Of a stretch of 63,792 nucleotides of DNA, positions 24,815-34,754 are shown piece by piece (positions within the stretch are counted from its first letter, which is position 1; each line of letters begins with the position of its first letter). The DNA lies in the NCBI RefSeq assembly GCF_003946305.1, contig NZ_RHNS01000015.1, forward strand, positions 1-63,792, in the 5' to 3' direction. A program made the position numbers and the translations under genes. The notes below the pieces were generated by a model, which worked only from the letters and a program-made list of their open reading frames with translations, did no database searches and had not been told where the DNA came from. The DNA is from Lacticaseibacillus porcinae (GTDB lineage: Bacteria > Bacillota > Bacilli > Lactobacillales > Lactobacillaceae).

Positions 24815-27325
24815 TTATGATTCAAAATGGTTTAAATGTTCCTTTAAAAACTTCGCAGTGTGGCCACTGCCTGCAGCGACTTGTTCAGGGGTGCCACTAG
24901 CAACAAGCTTACCGCCAAATTCACCGCCTTCAGGACCCATATCAAATAAATAATCAGCATTGGCGATCATATCGAGGTCATGTTCGATCGCAAGTACTGT
25001 CGCCCCTTGATCGATCAACCGTTGAAAGACTTGGAGCAATACTTGTACATCTAGCGGATGCAACCCAACGCTAGGTTCATCAAACACAAACAAAGTCCCA
25101 CGTTGCGTTCGCCCAAGATGACTGGTCAACCGCAAACGTTGCGCTTCACCACCAGATAACGCAGGGGTGCTTTCGCCAAGTTGTAAATACCCTAAGCCCA
25201 TATCATGCAAGGTTTGTAAGGTCGCCGCAATGGCAGGTTGTGTTGCAAAGAATACTTGCGCATCATCAACTGATTGGGCGAGGCATTCAGCAATGTTTTT
25301 CCCGTGCCATTGGATCTTTAATAATTCTGGATTGTAGCGTTGGCCGTGGCAAGTCGGACAAGTTTCTTGCATGTCTGGTAAGTATTGAATATCTAAATTG
25401 ATCTGTCCGGTCCCACCACATGTCGGACAAGCCCCGAGTTTGACGTTATAAGAGAAGTTACTGGCGGTATAGCCTGCAGCCTGGCTTTCAGGTAAACTGG
25501 CAAACAATGTTCGTAAATGATCGAGAATATCGGTGTAAGTCGCAACTGTTGAGCGCACATTTTTCCCGACTGGGGTCGCGTCGATGGCAACGACACGTTT
25601 GATACCGCCAGTTTGAATGTTTGACACAAAACTTGGTGCCGGTTGTTTCTTAGTCGCTGTTAATGCCGGCACCAACGCATCAAGGACTAAGGTTGATTTG
25701 CCAGCACCAGAGAAGCCGGATACCACAGAGAATTGATTGATCGGAAAGTTTGCGGTCAAATGGTGCAAGTTAAAACGATCAGATACTGTCACCCCGAAAT
25801 GCTTTTTTGCAGGTTGTGGTTGCGGTCGTACCCGCAACGTCGCAGACCCATTGAGAAATGGTGCGATCAATGAATTCGACGCTTTGGACACTTCAGCAGG
25901 CGTCCCGAGATTCAACAACTTCCCACCGGCGTTACCAGCTTCTGGTCCGATTTCTAATACTGTGTCTGCGGCTTCAATAATCGCGGTGTCATGATCGACC
26001 ACTACTACAGAGTTGCCTTGCGCGACCAGTGCCCGCATCACTTCGATCAACCCTTCAACATTGGCGGCGTGCAACCCAATACTTGGTTCATCTAACACGT
26101 ATAATACACCGGTGGTTTGTGTGCGTAAGGTGCGGGCGAGTTGAATCCGTTGCAATTCACCTGTTGATAACGTGTTGCCAGCACGACTTAACGCGAGGTA
26201 ACTTAAGCCGAGATCAAGCAAAGGTTTTAGAATTTGGTCGAGCTCGCGTAAAATGTCATCAGCAAGCGCGTGCATGTTCTTTGGCAACCACGCTTTGATC
26301 TGTGGCAAAAAGTCATGGAGTTCACTTAGCGTCAGATCTGAAACTTCAGCAATGTTTTTGCCGTCGATGGTTTGGGTGAGGAGCTTTTGATCAAAACGTG
26401 AGCCGTGGCACACTGGGCAAACCCCGAATTCGTAGAAACGGTTCAACCGTTGGATGGCGCGTTCATTGGTCGTGGTCGCCATGGAGTCGAGCACTGCGTT
26501 ATAGGCATTTTCATAAACGGCGTTGTCCATATGGAAGATCTTGCCGGTTTTAGACGGAATGTTGATCGCGTAAGTGCGCTTGGGACCATGCCACACCATG
26601 TCTTGTTGATCTTTAGGCAGTTCATTGAAAGGCGTGTCGATATCGATACCTGCGTATTGCGCGACGATTTGCATGAAGTTGCGCCCAGGCAAACGCCATG
26701 ATGCTACCGCACCTTCACGAATGGTTTTGGTCGGGTCTGGGATCAATCGCGATACGGCTAAAGTTTTGGCAACGCCGGTGCCGTTGCATTCAGTACAAGC
26801 GCCAACCGAATTAAACGCAAAACTTTCGGCACCAAACAATCGCACAGGCGCCCCGCACTCGGGACACTTCAACGTTGCTTTTTCCCCTTGGGTGTCCATT
26901 AAATGCGCAATGTCGATGGTTGGTGGGATTTGGTGACCATTGGGGCATTGCGGTGACCCTAATCGCGAAAACATCAGCCGCACCACATTCAACGCTTCCG
27001 TTGTGGTGCCGACTGTACTGCGGACGCCAGGGACGACAGGACGCTGACGCAAGGCAATGGCACTGGGGATGTGTTCGACTTTATCGACTTGGGCATGACC
27101 GACTTGGCCTAAACGCCGGCGCGTGTAAGTCGAAAGCGCTGAGACATATCGCCGCATGCCTTCTGCATATAACACCCCCATCGCTAAACTTGATTTGCCA
27201 GAGCCAGAGCGGCCAGTGATGGCAACGAGTTGATGTAAAGGAATGTCGACATTGAGATTTTTTAAGTTATTCACATGGGCGCCACGCACCACAATGTGAG
27301 TGGGAATCGTGTTATCATGAACCAT
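24815..27325 (-). CDS. UvrA-like ABC ATPase (short UvrA paralogue)
   Basis: An 836-aa twin-cassette ABC ATPase. Both Walker A motifs (GRSGSGKSSLAMG and SGAGKSTLVLD), both signatures (LSTGELQRIQLARTL and LSGGEAQRLRLTSHL) and zinc-finger cysteine pairs (CPECG, CPVCHG, CPTCGGTG with CPTCHG) are present. At about 100 residues shorter than canonical UvrA it fits the UvrA2/DrrC-like group linked to DNA-lesion or drug tolerance rather than the core UvrABC protein. The ATG at 27325 follows AGAAGG; a longer frame overlaps the divergent nitroreductase gene and is rejected. The two genes share a 33-bp gap. Confidence 0.9.
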   Translation of the reverse strand: MVHDNTIPTHIVVRGAHVNNLKNLNVDIPLHQLVAITGRSGSGKSSLAMGVLYAEGMRRYVSALSTYTRRRLGQVGHAQVDKVEHIPSAIALRQRPVVPGVRSTVGTTTEALNVVRLMFSRLGSPQCPNGHQIPPTIDIAHLMDTQGEKATLKCPECGAPVRLFGAESFAFNSVGACTECNGTGVAKTLAVSRLIPDPTKTIREGAVASWRLPGRNFMQIVAQYAGIDIDTPFNELPKDQQDMVWHGPKRTYAINIPSKTGKIFHMDNAVYENAYNAVLDSMATTTNERAIQRLNRFYEFGVCPVCHGSRFDQKLLTQTIDGKNIAEVSDLTLSELHDFLPQIKAWLPKNMHALADDILRELDQILKPLLDLGLSYLALSRAGNTLSTGELQRIQLARTLRTQTTGVLYVLDEPSIGLHAANVEGLIEVMRALVAQGNSVVVVDHDTAIIEAADTVLEIGPEAGNAGGKLLNLGTPAEVSKASNSLIAPFLNGSATLRVRPQPQPAKKHFGVTVSDRFNLHHLTANFPINQFSVVSGFSGAGKSTLVLDALVPALTATKKQPAPSFVSNIQTGGIKRVVAIDATPVGKNVRSTVATYTDILDHLRTLFASLPESQAAGYTASNFSYNVKLGACPTCGGTGQINLDIQYLPDMQETCPTCHGQRYNPELLKIQWHGKNIAECLAQSVDDAQVFFATQPAIAATLQTLHDMGLGYLQLGESTPALSGGEAQRLRLTSHLGRTQRGTLFVFDEPSVGLHPLDVQVLLQVFQRLIDQGATVLAIEHDLDMIANADYLFDMGPEGGEFGGKLVASGTPEQVAAGSGHTAKFLKEHLNHFES

Positions 27326-27358
27326 ATTGAAAACCTTCTTTGAAATGGAGTGACTGTT

Positions 27359-28075
27359 TTGGATCAAAATGCGTTAGCGCATCGCAGTATTCGTCAATTT
27401 AAAGCCCAGCCGATCGACTGGCAAAGCTTAGTGGCCGCAGCGCAAGCCACCAGCTCTAGTGAATTTTTACAATCATTTTCACTGATCCGCGTCACTGATC
27501 CAACGCTACGGCAAGCGATTCAGGCTATTTCCACCAGCCCTTGCATCACTGGCAACGGCGAATTATTTATTTTTGTGGTAGACACCGCCCGCGACATTGC
27601 GCAAACGCCACAAGCTGCTGACTTAGCTCATTTCACCAACTGGAATGCCTTTTTAGCCGGGTGCTTTGATGCGACACTGGCGGCACAAAACATGCTGAGC
27701 ACCGCTGAACATAGCGGCTTAGGTGGCGTGATGCTGGGGAGCATCTTGAATGATCCGGCCCAAATGATCAACTTGTTGCATTTGCCGAAGTACACCTTCC
27801 CATTGTTAGGGTTGATGATCGGGGTGCCTGATCAAACCACAGAGTTGAAACCGCGCCTGCCGCAAGCAGCGGTACTTGGTGAGAATACCTATCCCAAGCG
27901 TGTTGATTTATCCGCGTATGATGCGCAAGTTAGCGACTATTATACCCATCGTTCTAGTGGCGCGCGGGTTGAATCTTTCACCAGCTTGATTGCAAAGCAT
28001 TTACACGCTGATCAACATCACCGTGATGAAATCGGTGCGATTTTAAAGTCGCAAGGGTTCAACTTACCCCAATAG
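27359..28075 (+). CDS. NfsA-like FMN nitroreductase
   Basis: A 238-aa flavin reductase. The N-terminal HRSIRQFKAQPID, the central GLGGVMLGSI and the PLLGLMIGVPD stretch match oxygen-insensitive NfsA/FRP-type NADPH reductases. The start is TTG at 27359, 8 nt after TGGAG; a GTG nine bases earlier overlaps the ribosome site. It diverges from the UvrA-like gene and is followed after 21 nt by an HD-domain gene. Detoxification of nitro compounds or quinones is the likely role. Confidence 0.88.
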   Translation: MDQNALAHRSIRQFKAQPIDWQSLVAAAQATSSSEFLQSFSLIRVTDPTLRQAIQAISTSPCITGNGELFIFVVDTARDIAQTPQAADLAHFTNWNAFLAGCFDATLAAQNMLSTAEHSGLGGVMLGSILNDPAQMINLLHLPKYTFPLLGLMIGVPDQTTELKPRLPQAAVLGENTYPKRVDLSAYDAQVSDYYTHRSSGARVESFTSLIAKHLHADQHHRDEIGAILKSQGFNLPQ

Positions 28076-28096
28076 TGTAACGAATTGGAAGGCAAA

Positions 28097-28738
28097 ATGA
28101 AAATTTCAAGTTTACAAACTTATGCTGAAACGGTGGCGCAACATGATGCTAGCGGCCATGCTGCCGACCACATCAAACGCGTTGTGGCGACGGTGAAACA
28201 ATTATTAAAGCAAACGCCTAAAGCTGATGTCGACATCACCATTGCCGCAGCCACCCTTCATGATACTTACGACGATAAATTAGTGGCTGATGTCGCCGCT
28301 GCTAAAGCACAAACCGCCACACAATTGACGCTTGCAGGTGCCACCGACGATCAGCAACACGCCATCTTTGAGATCATCGACCATATGAGCTACAAAGCAA
28401 ACTTAGCGCATCACTTTCAGTTAAGTCTTGAAGGCCAATTGGTGCAAGACGCAGATCGCTTAGATGCCATCGGCGCCATCGGCATTGCGCGCACGTTTAT
28501 GTACGGCGGCGCTCACGGCAGTATGATGTATGACCCAGCGATCCCACCGCGCACTGAACTCACGGCTAAAGCTTATCGCCAAACGCAAAGTCCCGTGTTG
28601 AATCATTTTGAAGAAAAGCTATTCAAGCTTGAGGCGCAAATGAATACCCCAGCGGCCAAGCGCGTTGCTAAAGCGCGGACGCAGGTAATGCATGATTTTG
28701 TTGATGAATTCTTAGCCGAGTATGACGGTCGTCGATGA
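28097..28738 (+). CDS. HD-domain phosphohydrolase
   Basis: A 213-aa metal-dependent hydrolase. The metal ligands are visible: a His in SGHAADHIKRV, the HD pair in AATLHDTYDDK and the distal Asp in VQDADRLDAIGAIG. This is the YedJ/YpgQ-like arrangement, whose members can dephosphorylate nucleotides; the substrate here is unknown. GGAAGG precedes the ATG at 28097. It lies 21 nt behind the nitroreductase in the same unit. Confidence 0.88.
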   Translation: MKISSLQTYAETVAQHDASGHAADHIKRVVATVKQLLKQTPKADVDITIAAATLHDTYDDKLVADVAAAKAQTATQLTLAGATDDQQHAIFEIIDHMSYKANLAHHFQLSLEGQLVQDADRLDAIGAIGIARTFMYGGAHGSMMYDPAIPPRTELTAKAYRQTQSPVLNHFEEKLFKLEAQMNTPAAKRVAKARTQVMHDFVDEFLAEYDGRR

Positions 28739-28754
28739 TTTTCCCGCCAAAAGG

Positions 28755-28784
28755 TTGCAAGGCGTTGGTGGGTTACGGTATATT
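28755..28784 (+). promoter_or_regulatory. Promoter of the tRNA-Thr gene
   Basis: TTGCAA and TATATT are separated by 18 bp, about 30 bp before the tRNA. Confidence 0.75.
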
Positions 28785-28815
28785 GAATGAGCAGTTGTTT
28801 AACGCAACTGGTCAT

Positions 28816-28888
28816 GCCGTCTTAGCTCAGGAGGTAGAGCGCAGCCATGGTAAGGCTGAGGTCGCTGGTTCAAATCCAGTAGACGGCA
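28816..28888 (+). tRNA. tRNA-Thr (anticodon GGT)
   Basis: The cloverleaf is complete: acceptor arms GCCGTCT and AGACGGC, D-stem GCTC/GAGC, anticodon stem CAGCC/GGCTG with loop ATGGTAA (anticodon GGT) and a T-arm with TTCAAAT. The discriminator is A and the CCA tail is not encoded. It has its own promoter and terminator. Confidence 0.97.
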
Positions 28889-28893
28889 GCGCT

Positions 28894-28918
28894 AAGCCTT
28901 CATCATGAAGGCTTTTTT
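28894..28918 (+). terminator. Terminator after tRNA-Thr
   Basis: AAGCCTTCAT pairs with ATGAAGGCTT and is followed by a T-run, 5 nt after the tRNA. Confidence 0.88.
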
Positions 28919-28943
28919 GTTATTTAACCTAGGAGGCAAGCCT

Positions 28944-29615
28944 GTGGATATTTGGAAAATCATTCGGCGTTGTGCTGGCGTCGTCGCGCTGTTTGCGTTG
29001 TACATGATCGCTGAAATGATCGTGATGATCCCAACCGTTGCGACTAATGGCAAAGCCAGCAGCGTGTTAGTCGCCTTGGTGTTTGCCATTGTTTTTGGGA
29101 GTTTGATCTATTTGCTGGCGACCACTTACCGCTATTATTTAAGACCAGATCCTGAAGGCTTCGAACCGCATGCCCCAATGCGTGAAACTTGGGTGTTCAT
29201 GGGAAAAATGGTGCTGGCCTTGGTGGTGGTACAAGTCCTCAGCGGCATTGCCATCAGTTTGCATTGGACCGCAGAATCACAAAATCAAGATGCCTTAATG
29301 CAAGTGTTGCAACAAGCACCGCTGACCATGGTGTTGATCGCGGTGGTCGGCGCACCACCAATCGAAGAACTATTGTTTCGGGGGTTGTTGATGCACAGCT
29401 TTGGTTCACTGAAAGATAAACGGCGCTTATGGGCGGCGTCGATCATTTCTAGTGTGGTATTTGGTTTAATGCATGCAGGCCCTAGTGAGCCGCTGAATAT
29501 GATTTCCTATATTGCCATGGGGGCGATTTTTACTGCCACTTATGTTAAAACCAAAGACATTCGCTACAGCATCGCCTTACATTTCTTAAATAATTTCGTC
29601 GCCTTAATGCTATAA
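28944..29615 (+). CDS. CPBP family intramembrane metalloprotease
   Basis: A 223-aa membrane protein with about six helices and the Abi/CAAX-protease motifs: EELLFRG (glutamates and arginine), FGLMHAG (His) and HFLNNFVA (His/Asn). In lactobacilli such proteins are tied to bacteriocin self-immunity or membrane-protein processing. The start is GTG at 28944 with AGGAGG upstream; an earlier ATG lies inside the tRNA terminator and is rejected. Confidence 0.9.
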   Translation: MDIWKIIRRCAGVVALFALYMIAEMIVMIPTVATNGKASSVLVALVFAIVFGSLIYLLATTYRYYLRPDPEGFEPHAPMRETWVFMGKMVLALVVVQVLSGIAISLHWTAESQNQDALMQVLQQAPLTMVLIAVVGAPPIEELLFRGLLMHSFGSLKDKRRLWAASIISSVVFGLMHAGPSEPLNMISYIAMGAIFTATYVKTKDIRYSIALHFLNNFVALML

Positions 29616-29628
29616 AAAGGCTGCGACA

Positions 29629-29723
29629 AAAAGCGGTTTTAGCCCAAAATATAAGTGCCCCTGTGCCACGGTTTGGTTTTAAACCGCGGTGCAGGGGCAT
29701 TTATATTGCTGGGCGTTGCTTTT
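29629..29723. repeat. Long palindrome between convergent genes
   Basis: An inner imperfect stem (29648-29707; AATATAAGTGCCCCTG against its near-complement) is enclosed by shorter pairings, GCCCA/TGGGC and AAAGC/GCTTT. No other copy is seen in the window. It separates the CPBP and HelD genes and may act as a bidirectional terminator or be an intergenic repeat. Confidence 0.65.
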
Positions 29724-29770
29724 TGGAACGCGACTATCAACATATTTGAAATGTTGCGCGACTTTTGCGT

Positions 29771-32047
29771 TTAAACAGGTAATTCCAGCGGTTGGTACAA
29801 GTCCTGTGGCAATGCGGTGATCAAAGGACTGGGTTCATTGATCCCGATCAAGATCAAGTGATGCAAGGCGCGGGTACTTAACGTATATAAAATATCGCGC
29901 ATCGCTTCGCCGTGGTAGGTGCTTGCTGAAACATCCCAACCGATCACCGCATCAAATTCTAACCCTTTGGCCAAATACACAGGCATGATCAAACAGCCGT
30001 TGTGTAAATGGTGATCTTGTGGCGTCAATAAATGCGTCGGGGTGTCGATTTTAAGGGTGGTGTAAAGTTGTTCGGCGGCAGCACGATTTTTGGTGAGGAT
30101 CGCAACAGTGTGATTGCTGCGCAACAAGGTGTTGGCGAGTTTGGTGACGCCAGCCATCGCTTGATTTTGCGGCAGGCACAAAACTTTGGGCTTTTCACCA
30201 TCGCGATTGAAGGCGAGGATATGGTCGCTTTCTGGTAGTAAGGCTTTGCCGAAGTTGGTGATCGGCTGCGTTGAGCGATAAGATTTATTTAACGCAATTT
30301 GATCGATGCGCATGCCTTTGAACACTAGCTTCAGACTGTCAAAGTAAGGACTAGCTTGATAGTTGCTGGTGAACACATCTTGTTTGGCGTCGCCAAGTAA
30401 GGTGAGCTTGGCTTTAGGAAAGGCGTGGTGCAAGTATTTCAATTGCGCCATGGTGTAATCTTGCATTTCATCGACGAACACATATTGGATCTGATGATTT
30501 TGACCAGTGCCTGAAATCGCATCGCGCAAATATAAAATCGGCGCGGCATCTTCTAACCGTAAATGATGGGACTCAAGGTCGTCTGCGACAGCTTGACTCA
30601 TCGTTGCCCAAACGTTTGAGGCAACGTCTGGAACTTGCACCGTCGCCAAAAAGTGTTGATATTCTTGATACTCATCTAAGAAGTAGTCATTATAAATGGC
30701 GTCATATACTGGTGCGAAAGCTTTTCTCACCACGGCTTCCGCTAAGAATTGCGCTTCGTCGTCACCAGATTCAAATTCATGGCCGGCTAACAGTTGACGA
30801 CTGACTTCATCTGACATGAGTTCCAGTTGGGTTTGCACCCAATCGTCATAAACCGCGAGTTTGATGCGGGTGTGGAGGCGTTTGATCAACGCATTTTTGG
30901 TGTCGAGGAATTTGTTTGCGGCAGTCGCGCGAGCGGGTTGGGCGGCGTAAATTTTTTGAATGGTGCTAGCTTTGAAGAACACTTCACCATTCAACATGAT
31001 ATCGATGAATGCTGGGACATGACCAGGGGCGTCAACAAAGTGCTGAATCTCATCTAAATAATTGGCGGCTTCTTTATAGCGGCGGATCTTTTTAGTGGTT
31101 TCTGGTAAGTTGAGTTGATCTTGTTCGAAGCGTTCAAATAATGTTTGGACATGTAAGCCAGCAAAACGTTTGGCGAAGAATTCATACATGGTGGCTTGGC
31201 GCATGTTTTTTTCACCAAGCGATGGCAACACTTCAGAAATATAGTTCGCAAACAATTGGTTAGGAGAGAACAATACCATTTGATCGGCGTCTAGTGTGGT
31301 GCGAGCGTGATATAACAAATAGGCCACGCGTTGCAACACCGCAGAAGTTTTCCCAGATCCCGCGACGCCTTGGACAACTAAGACGTCAGCTTTGGTGTTT
31401 CGGATAATGTCGTTTTGTTCTTGTTGAATGGTGGCGACGATGTTTTGCATGTAATCATCAGATTGCGCGCCAAGCACTGCTTGCAGGACTTCATCGCCGA
31501 CAGTTTCTGAGGTGTCAAACATGTTGGTGATCTCGCCATGTTGGATCATGAACTGACGTTTTTTGGTGAGATCGACTTGGCGCTTGCCAACCGGTGTTTC
31601 ATAAGTCACCGGACCTAATGTGCCGTTGTAATATACGGAAGAAATCGGTGCGCGCCAATCATACACGAGAAACTGGTTATCGTCATCTTGGAAGGTGCCA
31701 GTGCCAATATATAACGTTTCTGCGCCATCGACGTCATTGATATCGATGCGACCAAAATATGGATTTGACGCCAAGCGGGTGAGGCGCGTTTGTTCATGTT
31801 CTAAAATGGTTTCATTTTCAACTGCGCGGGCGACCATCATTTTCTGCTGTTGGACCGCGGCGTTAGTTTCCATTCGGTCATCGATTTCAGTGATGTTGAC
31901 TTTGGTGGCATCACCATAGCTTTGTTCGATGCGTTTGGTATCTTCATGGGCTTCTTTTAATTGCCGCGCGATGACGTCTAGGCGCTGGTGGAGTTTGGCT
32001 AGGACTTGCGTGACGCGATGTTGTTCTTGAGTTTGGGATGACGACAT
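29771..32047 (-). CDS. helD: HelD-type UvrD/Rep-like helicase (RNA polymerase recycling factor)
   Basis: A 758-aa SF1 ATPase. A long N-terminal coiled coil (about 1-70) is followed by the motor: Walker A VVQGVAGSGKTSAVLQR, the YVFVDEMQDYT Walker B-like box and QALNKSYRST-like helicase motifs (IALNKSYRSTQPITNF). This is the plan of Gram-positive HelD, which frees stalled RNA polymerase from nucleic acid using ATP. I prefer the ATG at 32047, 9 nt after AAGGAGG; a TTG two codons earlier is too close. Monocistronic. Confidence 0.9.
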   Translation of the reverse strand: MSSSQTQEQHRVTQVLAKLHQRLDVIARQLKEAHEDTKRIEQSYGDATKVNITEIDDRMETNAAVQQQKMMVARAVENETILEHEQTRLTRLASNPYFGRIDINDVDGAETLYIGTGTFQDDDNQFLVYDWRAPISSVYYNGTLGPVTYETPVGKRQVDLTKKRQFMIQHGEITNMFDTSETVGDEVLQAVLGAQSDDYMQNIVATIQQEQNDIIRNTKADVLVVQGVAGSGKTSAVLQRVAYLLYHARTTLDADQMVLFSPNQLFANYISEVLPSLGEKNMRQATMYEFFAKRFAGLHVQTLFERFEQDQLNLPETTKKIRRYKEAANYLDEIQHFVDAPGHVPAFIDIMLNGEVFFKASTIQKIYAAQPARATAANKFLDTKNALIKRLHTRIKLAVYDDWVQTQLELMSDEVSRQLLAGHEFESGDDEAQFLAEAVVRKAFAPVYDAIYNDYFLDEYQEYQHFLATVQVPDVASNVWATMSQAVADDLESHHLRLEDAAPILYLRDAISGTGQNHQIQYVFVDEMQDYTMAQLKYLHHAFPKAKLTLLGDAKQDVFTSNYQASPYFDSLKLVFKGMRIDQIALNKSYRSTQPITNFGKALLPESDHILAFNRDGEKPKVLCLPQNQAMAGVTKLANTLLRSNHTVAILTKNRAAAEQLYTTLKIDTPTHLLTPQDHHLHNGCLIMPVYLAKGLEFDAVIGWDVSASTYHGEAMRDILYTLSTRALHHLILIGINEPSPLITALPQDLYQPLELPV

Positions 32048-32242
32048 GCACAAAAGCCTCCTTAGTGATTTGCAATGAGAACGTGCGTTTGCTACACTGT
32101 GGGCAACAAATTGGTCTATCTAGTTTATTGCATGTCGCGGCTTTGTGCAAGTGATATGCTGTGAATTAGTAAGCAACACGCGACAAAGTATGGTAAACTG
32201 AGAAATATTCAAAGTCGGAAATAATGGGTGTATGGAGGGCTT

Positions 32243-33772
32243 ATGAGCAATTTATGGCAGACCTTTATAGAACGCCGCGGGGACTTATTGGTGGCGTTAG
32301 GTCAACATATTCAAATTTCGTTAGTGGCACTGGTGATCGCGGTGGTGATCGCGTTGCCGCTGGCGGTATTTTCCCTTGGCCATAAGCGCTTAGCCAATGT
32401 GTTGTTGCAACTCACCGGTATCTTGCAAACCATTCCTTCACTGGCATTGTTAGGGTTGTTGATCCCATTTGTCGGTATCGGCACAACCCCTGCGATCATT
32501 GCGTTGGTGGTGTACGCGCTGCTCCCGATTTTTCAAAACACTTATGTCGGCTTATCAGAAATCGATCCTGCTTTTGAAGAAGCAGCGGAAGCTTTTGGGA
32601 TGACGCGGTTTCAAAAATTACGAAAAGTCGAACTCCCATTAGCATTACCAGTGATCATGGGTGGGATTCGCACGGCGACGGTGTTGATCATTGGGACAGC
32701 GACGCTTGCCGCGTTGATCGGCGGCGGTGGCCTAGGGACCTTCATTATGTCTGGGATCAATCGCAATGATACGACCTTGACCTTACTTGGGGCATTAGCC
32801 TCGGCTGCCTTAGCGTTAGTGTTTTCTGCAGGACTGGCGTTGATTCAAAAAGTTCGCTTTCGTTGGGTGGTGACTGGATTAGTGACTTTAGGCGTCATCG
32901 GCGGTGGTGTTTGGAGCTACCAAGCGTTGCGGCCACAACCAGAAACCATCACCATTGCCGGGAAGCTCGGCAGTGAGCCAGAAGTGTTGATCAACATGTA
33001 CAAATTGTTGATCGAAGATGGTTCAGACAATGTCGATGTGGTGTTGAAACCAAACTTTGGCCAAACCAGCTTTTTATTTGATGCCTTGAAGTCTGGAAAA
33101 ATCGATTTATATCCTGAATTCACTGGGACGGTGGTTACTAGCTTAGTAAAACCTAGTGCTAAGCAAACCGCTGCCATCAACCACGGCGCGGATTCTTATC
33201 CGATCGCCAATTCATTATTGAAGCAACAAGGTTTAACGTTGTTGAAGCCGATGAAATACAACAACACTTATGCCTTGGTGGTGCGGCAAAGCACTGCCAA
33301 GCAATATGGATTGAAAACCATCAGCGATTTGAACAAACTGCCTAACGGTACCGCTGGTTTTGACCTTGAATTCTCTGGTCGCGCCGATGGTTATGCAGGG
33401 ATCAAACAACAATATGGTTTAAATCTAAAGGTCAATTCACTAGATGCGTCGCTACGTTATCAAGCCTTGTCGCAAAACCATGTGGAGGTGACTGACGGGT
33501 ATTCCACAGATTCACAAATCGCACAATACAAGCTGCTTGCTTTACAAGATCCGAAACATGTTTTTGCCACTTACCGCGGAGCGCCGATGATGAAAGCAAG
33601 CTGGGCGAAGCAACATCCTGCGATCATCAAGCGGTTGAACCGCTTAGCCGGTAAAATTTCAGAAACTGATATGCAACAGATGAATTATGATGTGAATGTG
33701 AAGAAGCAATCTGCCGCAAGTGTTGCCAAACATTATTTGACGACTCATCATTTATTGGAGGCGCAAAAATGA
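32243..33772 (+). CDS. ABC importer permease-binding-protein fusion (OpuC/EgtU type)
   Basis: A 509-aa fusion. Residues about 1-200 are a permease with five to six helices and the EAAEAFGM coupling helix (113-120); a further helix at about 206-226 leads to a ligand-binding domain at about 235-509, displayed outside the cell. Such fusions import quaternary ammonium compounds, choline and betaine (OpuC/OpuF) or, in some Firmicutes, ergothioneine (EgtUBC). The sequence alone does not separate these. The flavoenzyme next to the operon makes a thiol-related substrate worth testing. GGAGG precedes the ATG; the ATPase gene overlaps by 4 nt. Confidence 0.88.
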   Translation: MSNLWQTFIERRGDLLVALGQHIQISLVALVIAVVIALPLAVFSLGHKRLANVLLQLTGILQTIPSLALLGLLIPFVGIGTTPAIIALVVYALLPIFQNTYVGLSEIDPAFEEAAEAFGMTRFQKLRKVELPLALPVIMGGIRTATVLIIGTATLAALIGGGGLGTFIMSGINRNDTTLTLLGALASAALALVFSAGLALIQKVRFRWVVTGLVTLGVIGGGVWSYQALRPQPETITIAGKLGSEPEVLINMYKLLIEDGSDNVDVVLKPNFGQTSFLFDALKSGKIDLYPEFTGTVVTSLVKPSAKQTAAINHGADSYPIANSLLKQQGLTLLKPMKYNNTYALVVRQSTAKQYGLKTISDLNKLPNGTAGFDLEFSGRADGYAGIKQQYGLNLKVNSLDASLRYQALSQNHVEVTDGYSTDSQIAQYKLLALQDPKHVFATYRGAPMMKASWAKQHPAIIKRLNRLAGKISETDMQQMNYDVNVKKQSAASVAKHYLTTHHLLEAQK

Positions 33773-34707
33773 GTGAACTCATCGCATTTGATCACGTCAC
33801 CAAAACTTATGCCTCAGGCGACGCGGTGCAAGATCTCAACCTTAAGATCCACACTGGCGAATTATTTGTGTTAGTTGGCGAATCTGGCAGTGGCAAAACC
33901 ACCACCTTAAAAATGATCAACCGCTTGATCGCGCCAACTAGCGGTACGATTCAATTCAAAGGCCAAGACATCACTTCATATCCCATTCGTGAATTGCGTT
34001 GGCAAATTGGCTACGTCTTGCAGCAAATCGCCTTATTCCCGAATATGACCGTGGGGCAAAACATTGCCTTGATCCCAGAGCTTCGCCATATGCCAAAAGC
34101 TGAAGTTACCAATCGCGTTGATGAATTACTTGATTCAGTGGGCTTACCCCCGGAACAATATCGCAATCGCTTCCCTAAAGCCTTATCTGGCGGTGAACAA
34201 CAACGGGTCGGCATTTTGCGCGCCTTTGCCAACAAGCCGCCAGTGGTGTTGATGGATGAACCGTTCTCAGCCCTTGATCCATTGTCCCGCAATCAATTGC
34301 AAGAATTAGTGTTGGACTTGCATCAACGGTTGAACATGACCATTGTCTTTGTCACCCATGATATGAACGAAGCGATGCGGTTAGGTGATCGCATTGCGGT
34401 GATGCGCGACGGGCAGTTGGTCCAATGCGACACTCCACAAGCCATTGCCAAAAGCCCGGCAACCGATTGGGTCGCTGAATTTTTTGCAGGGACTAAAGCA
34501 CGGTTAATGGAAGCCCCACTGCGGAAGCTGACAGCCTTTGCGACACCAGACACCGCGCCAAACCGCCCGTTGACGTCACCAGACGCGTTGTTGAAAAGCA
34601 TTTTACCAGTGATCGCACAAGGCGAAAAAGTGACAATTCAAACGGATTCGGGTAAGTTTAAGATAGACGCGCAAGCAGTGTTGAATTTTTTAGCTGCCAA
34701 CGCCTAG
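33769..34707 (+). CDS. ABC importer ATPase (OpuCA/EgtUA type)
   Basis: A 312-aa ATPase energising the upstream permease-binder. Walker A is GESGSGKTTTLK, the signature LSGGEQQRVGILRAF, Walker B VVLMDEPFSALDPLS and the switch His in VTHDMNE. The C-terminal 80 residues are a short regulatory extension, too short for tandem CBS domains of osmosensing OpuA/OpuC ATPases, so osmotic gating is not evident. It starts on ATGA of the permease stop. Confidence 0.9.
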   Translation: MSELIAFDHVTKTYASGDAVQDLNLKIHTGELFVLVGESGSGKTTTLKMINRLIAPTSGTIQFKGQDITSYPIRELRWQIGYVLQQIALFPNMTVGQNIALIPELRHMPKAEVTNRVDELLDSVGLPPEQYRNRFPKALSGGEQQRVGILRAFANKPPVVLMDEPFSALDPLSRNQLQELVLDLHQRLNMTIVFVTHDMNEAMRLGDRIAVMRDGQLVQCDTPQAIAKSPATDWVAEFFAGTKARLMEAPLRKLTAFATPDTAPNRPLTSPDALLKSILPVIAQGEKVTIQTDSGKFKIDAQAVLNFLAANA

Positions 34708-34754
34708 TTTTGAGCAAATAGTCGCCGATTGATAACGAAAGGTGAGGATGTGGC

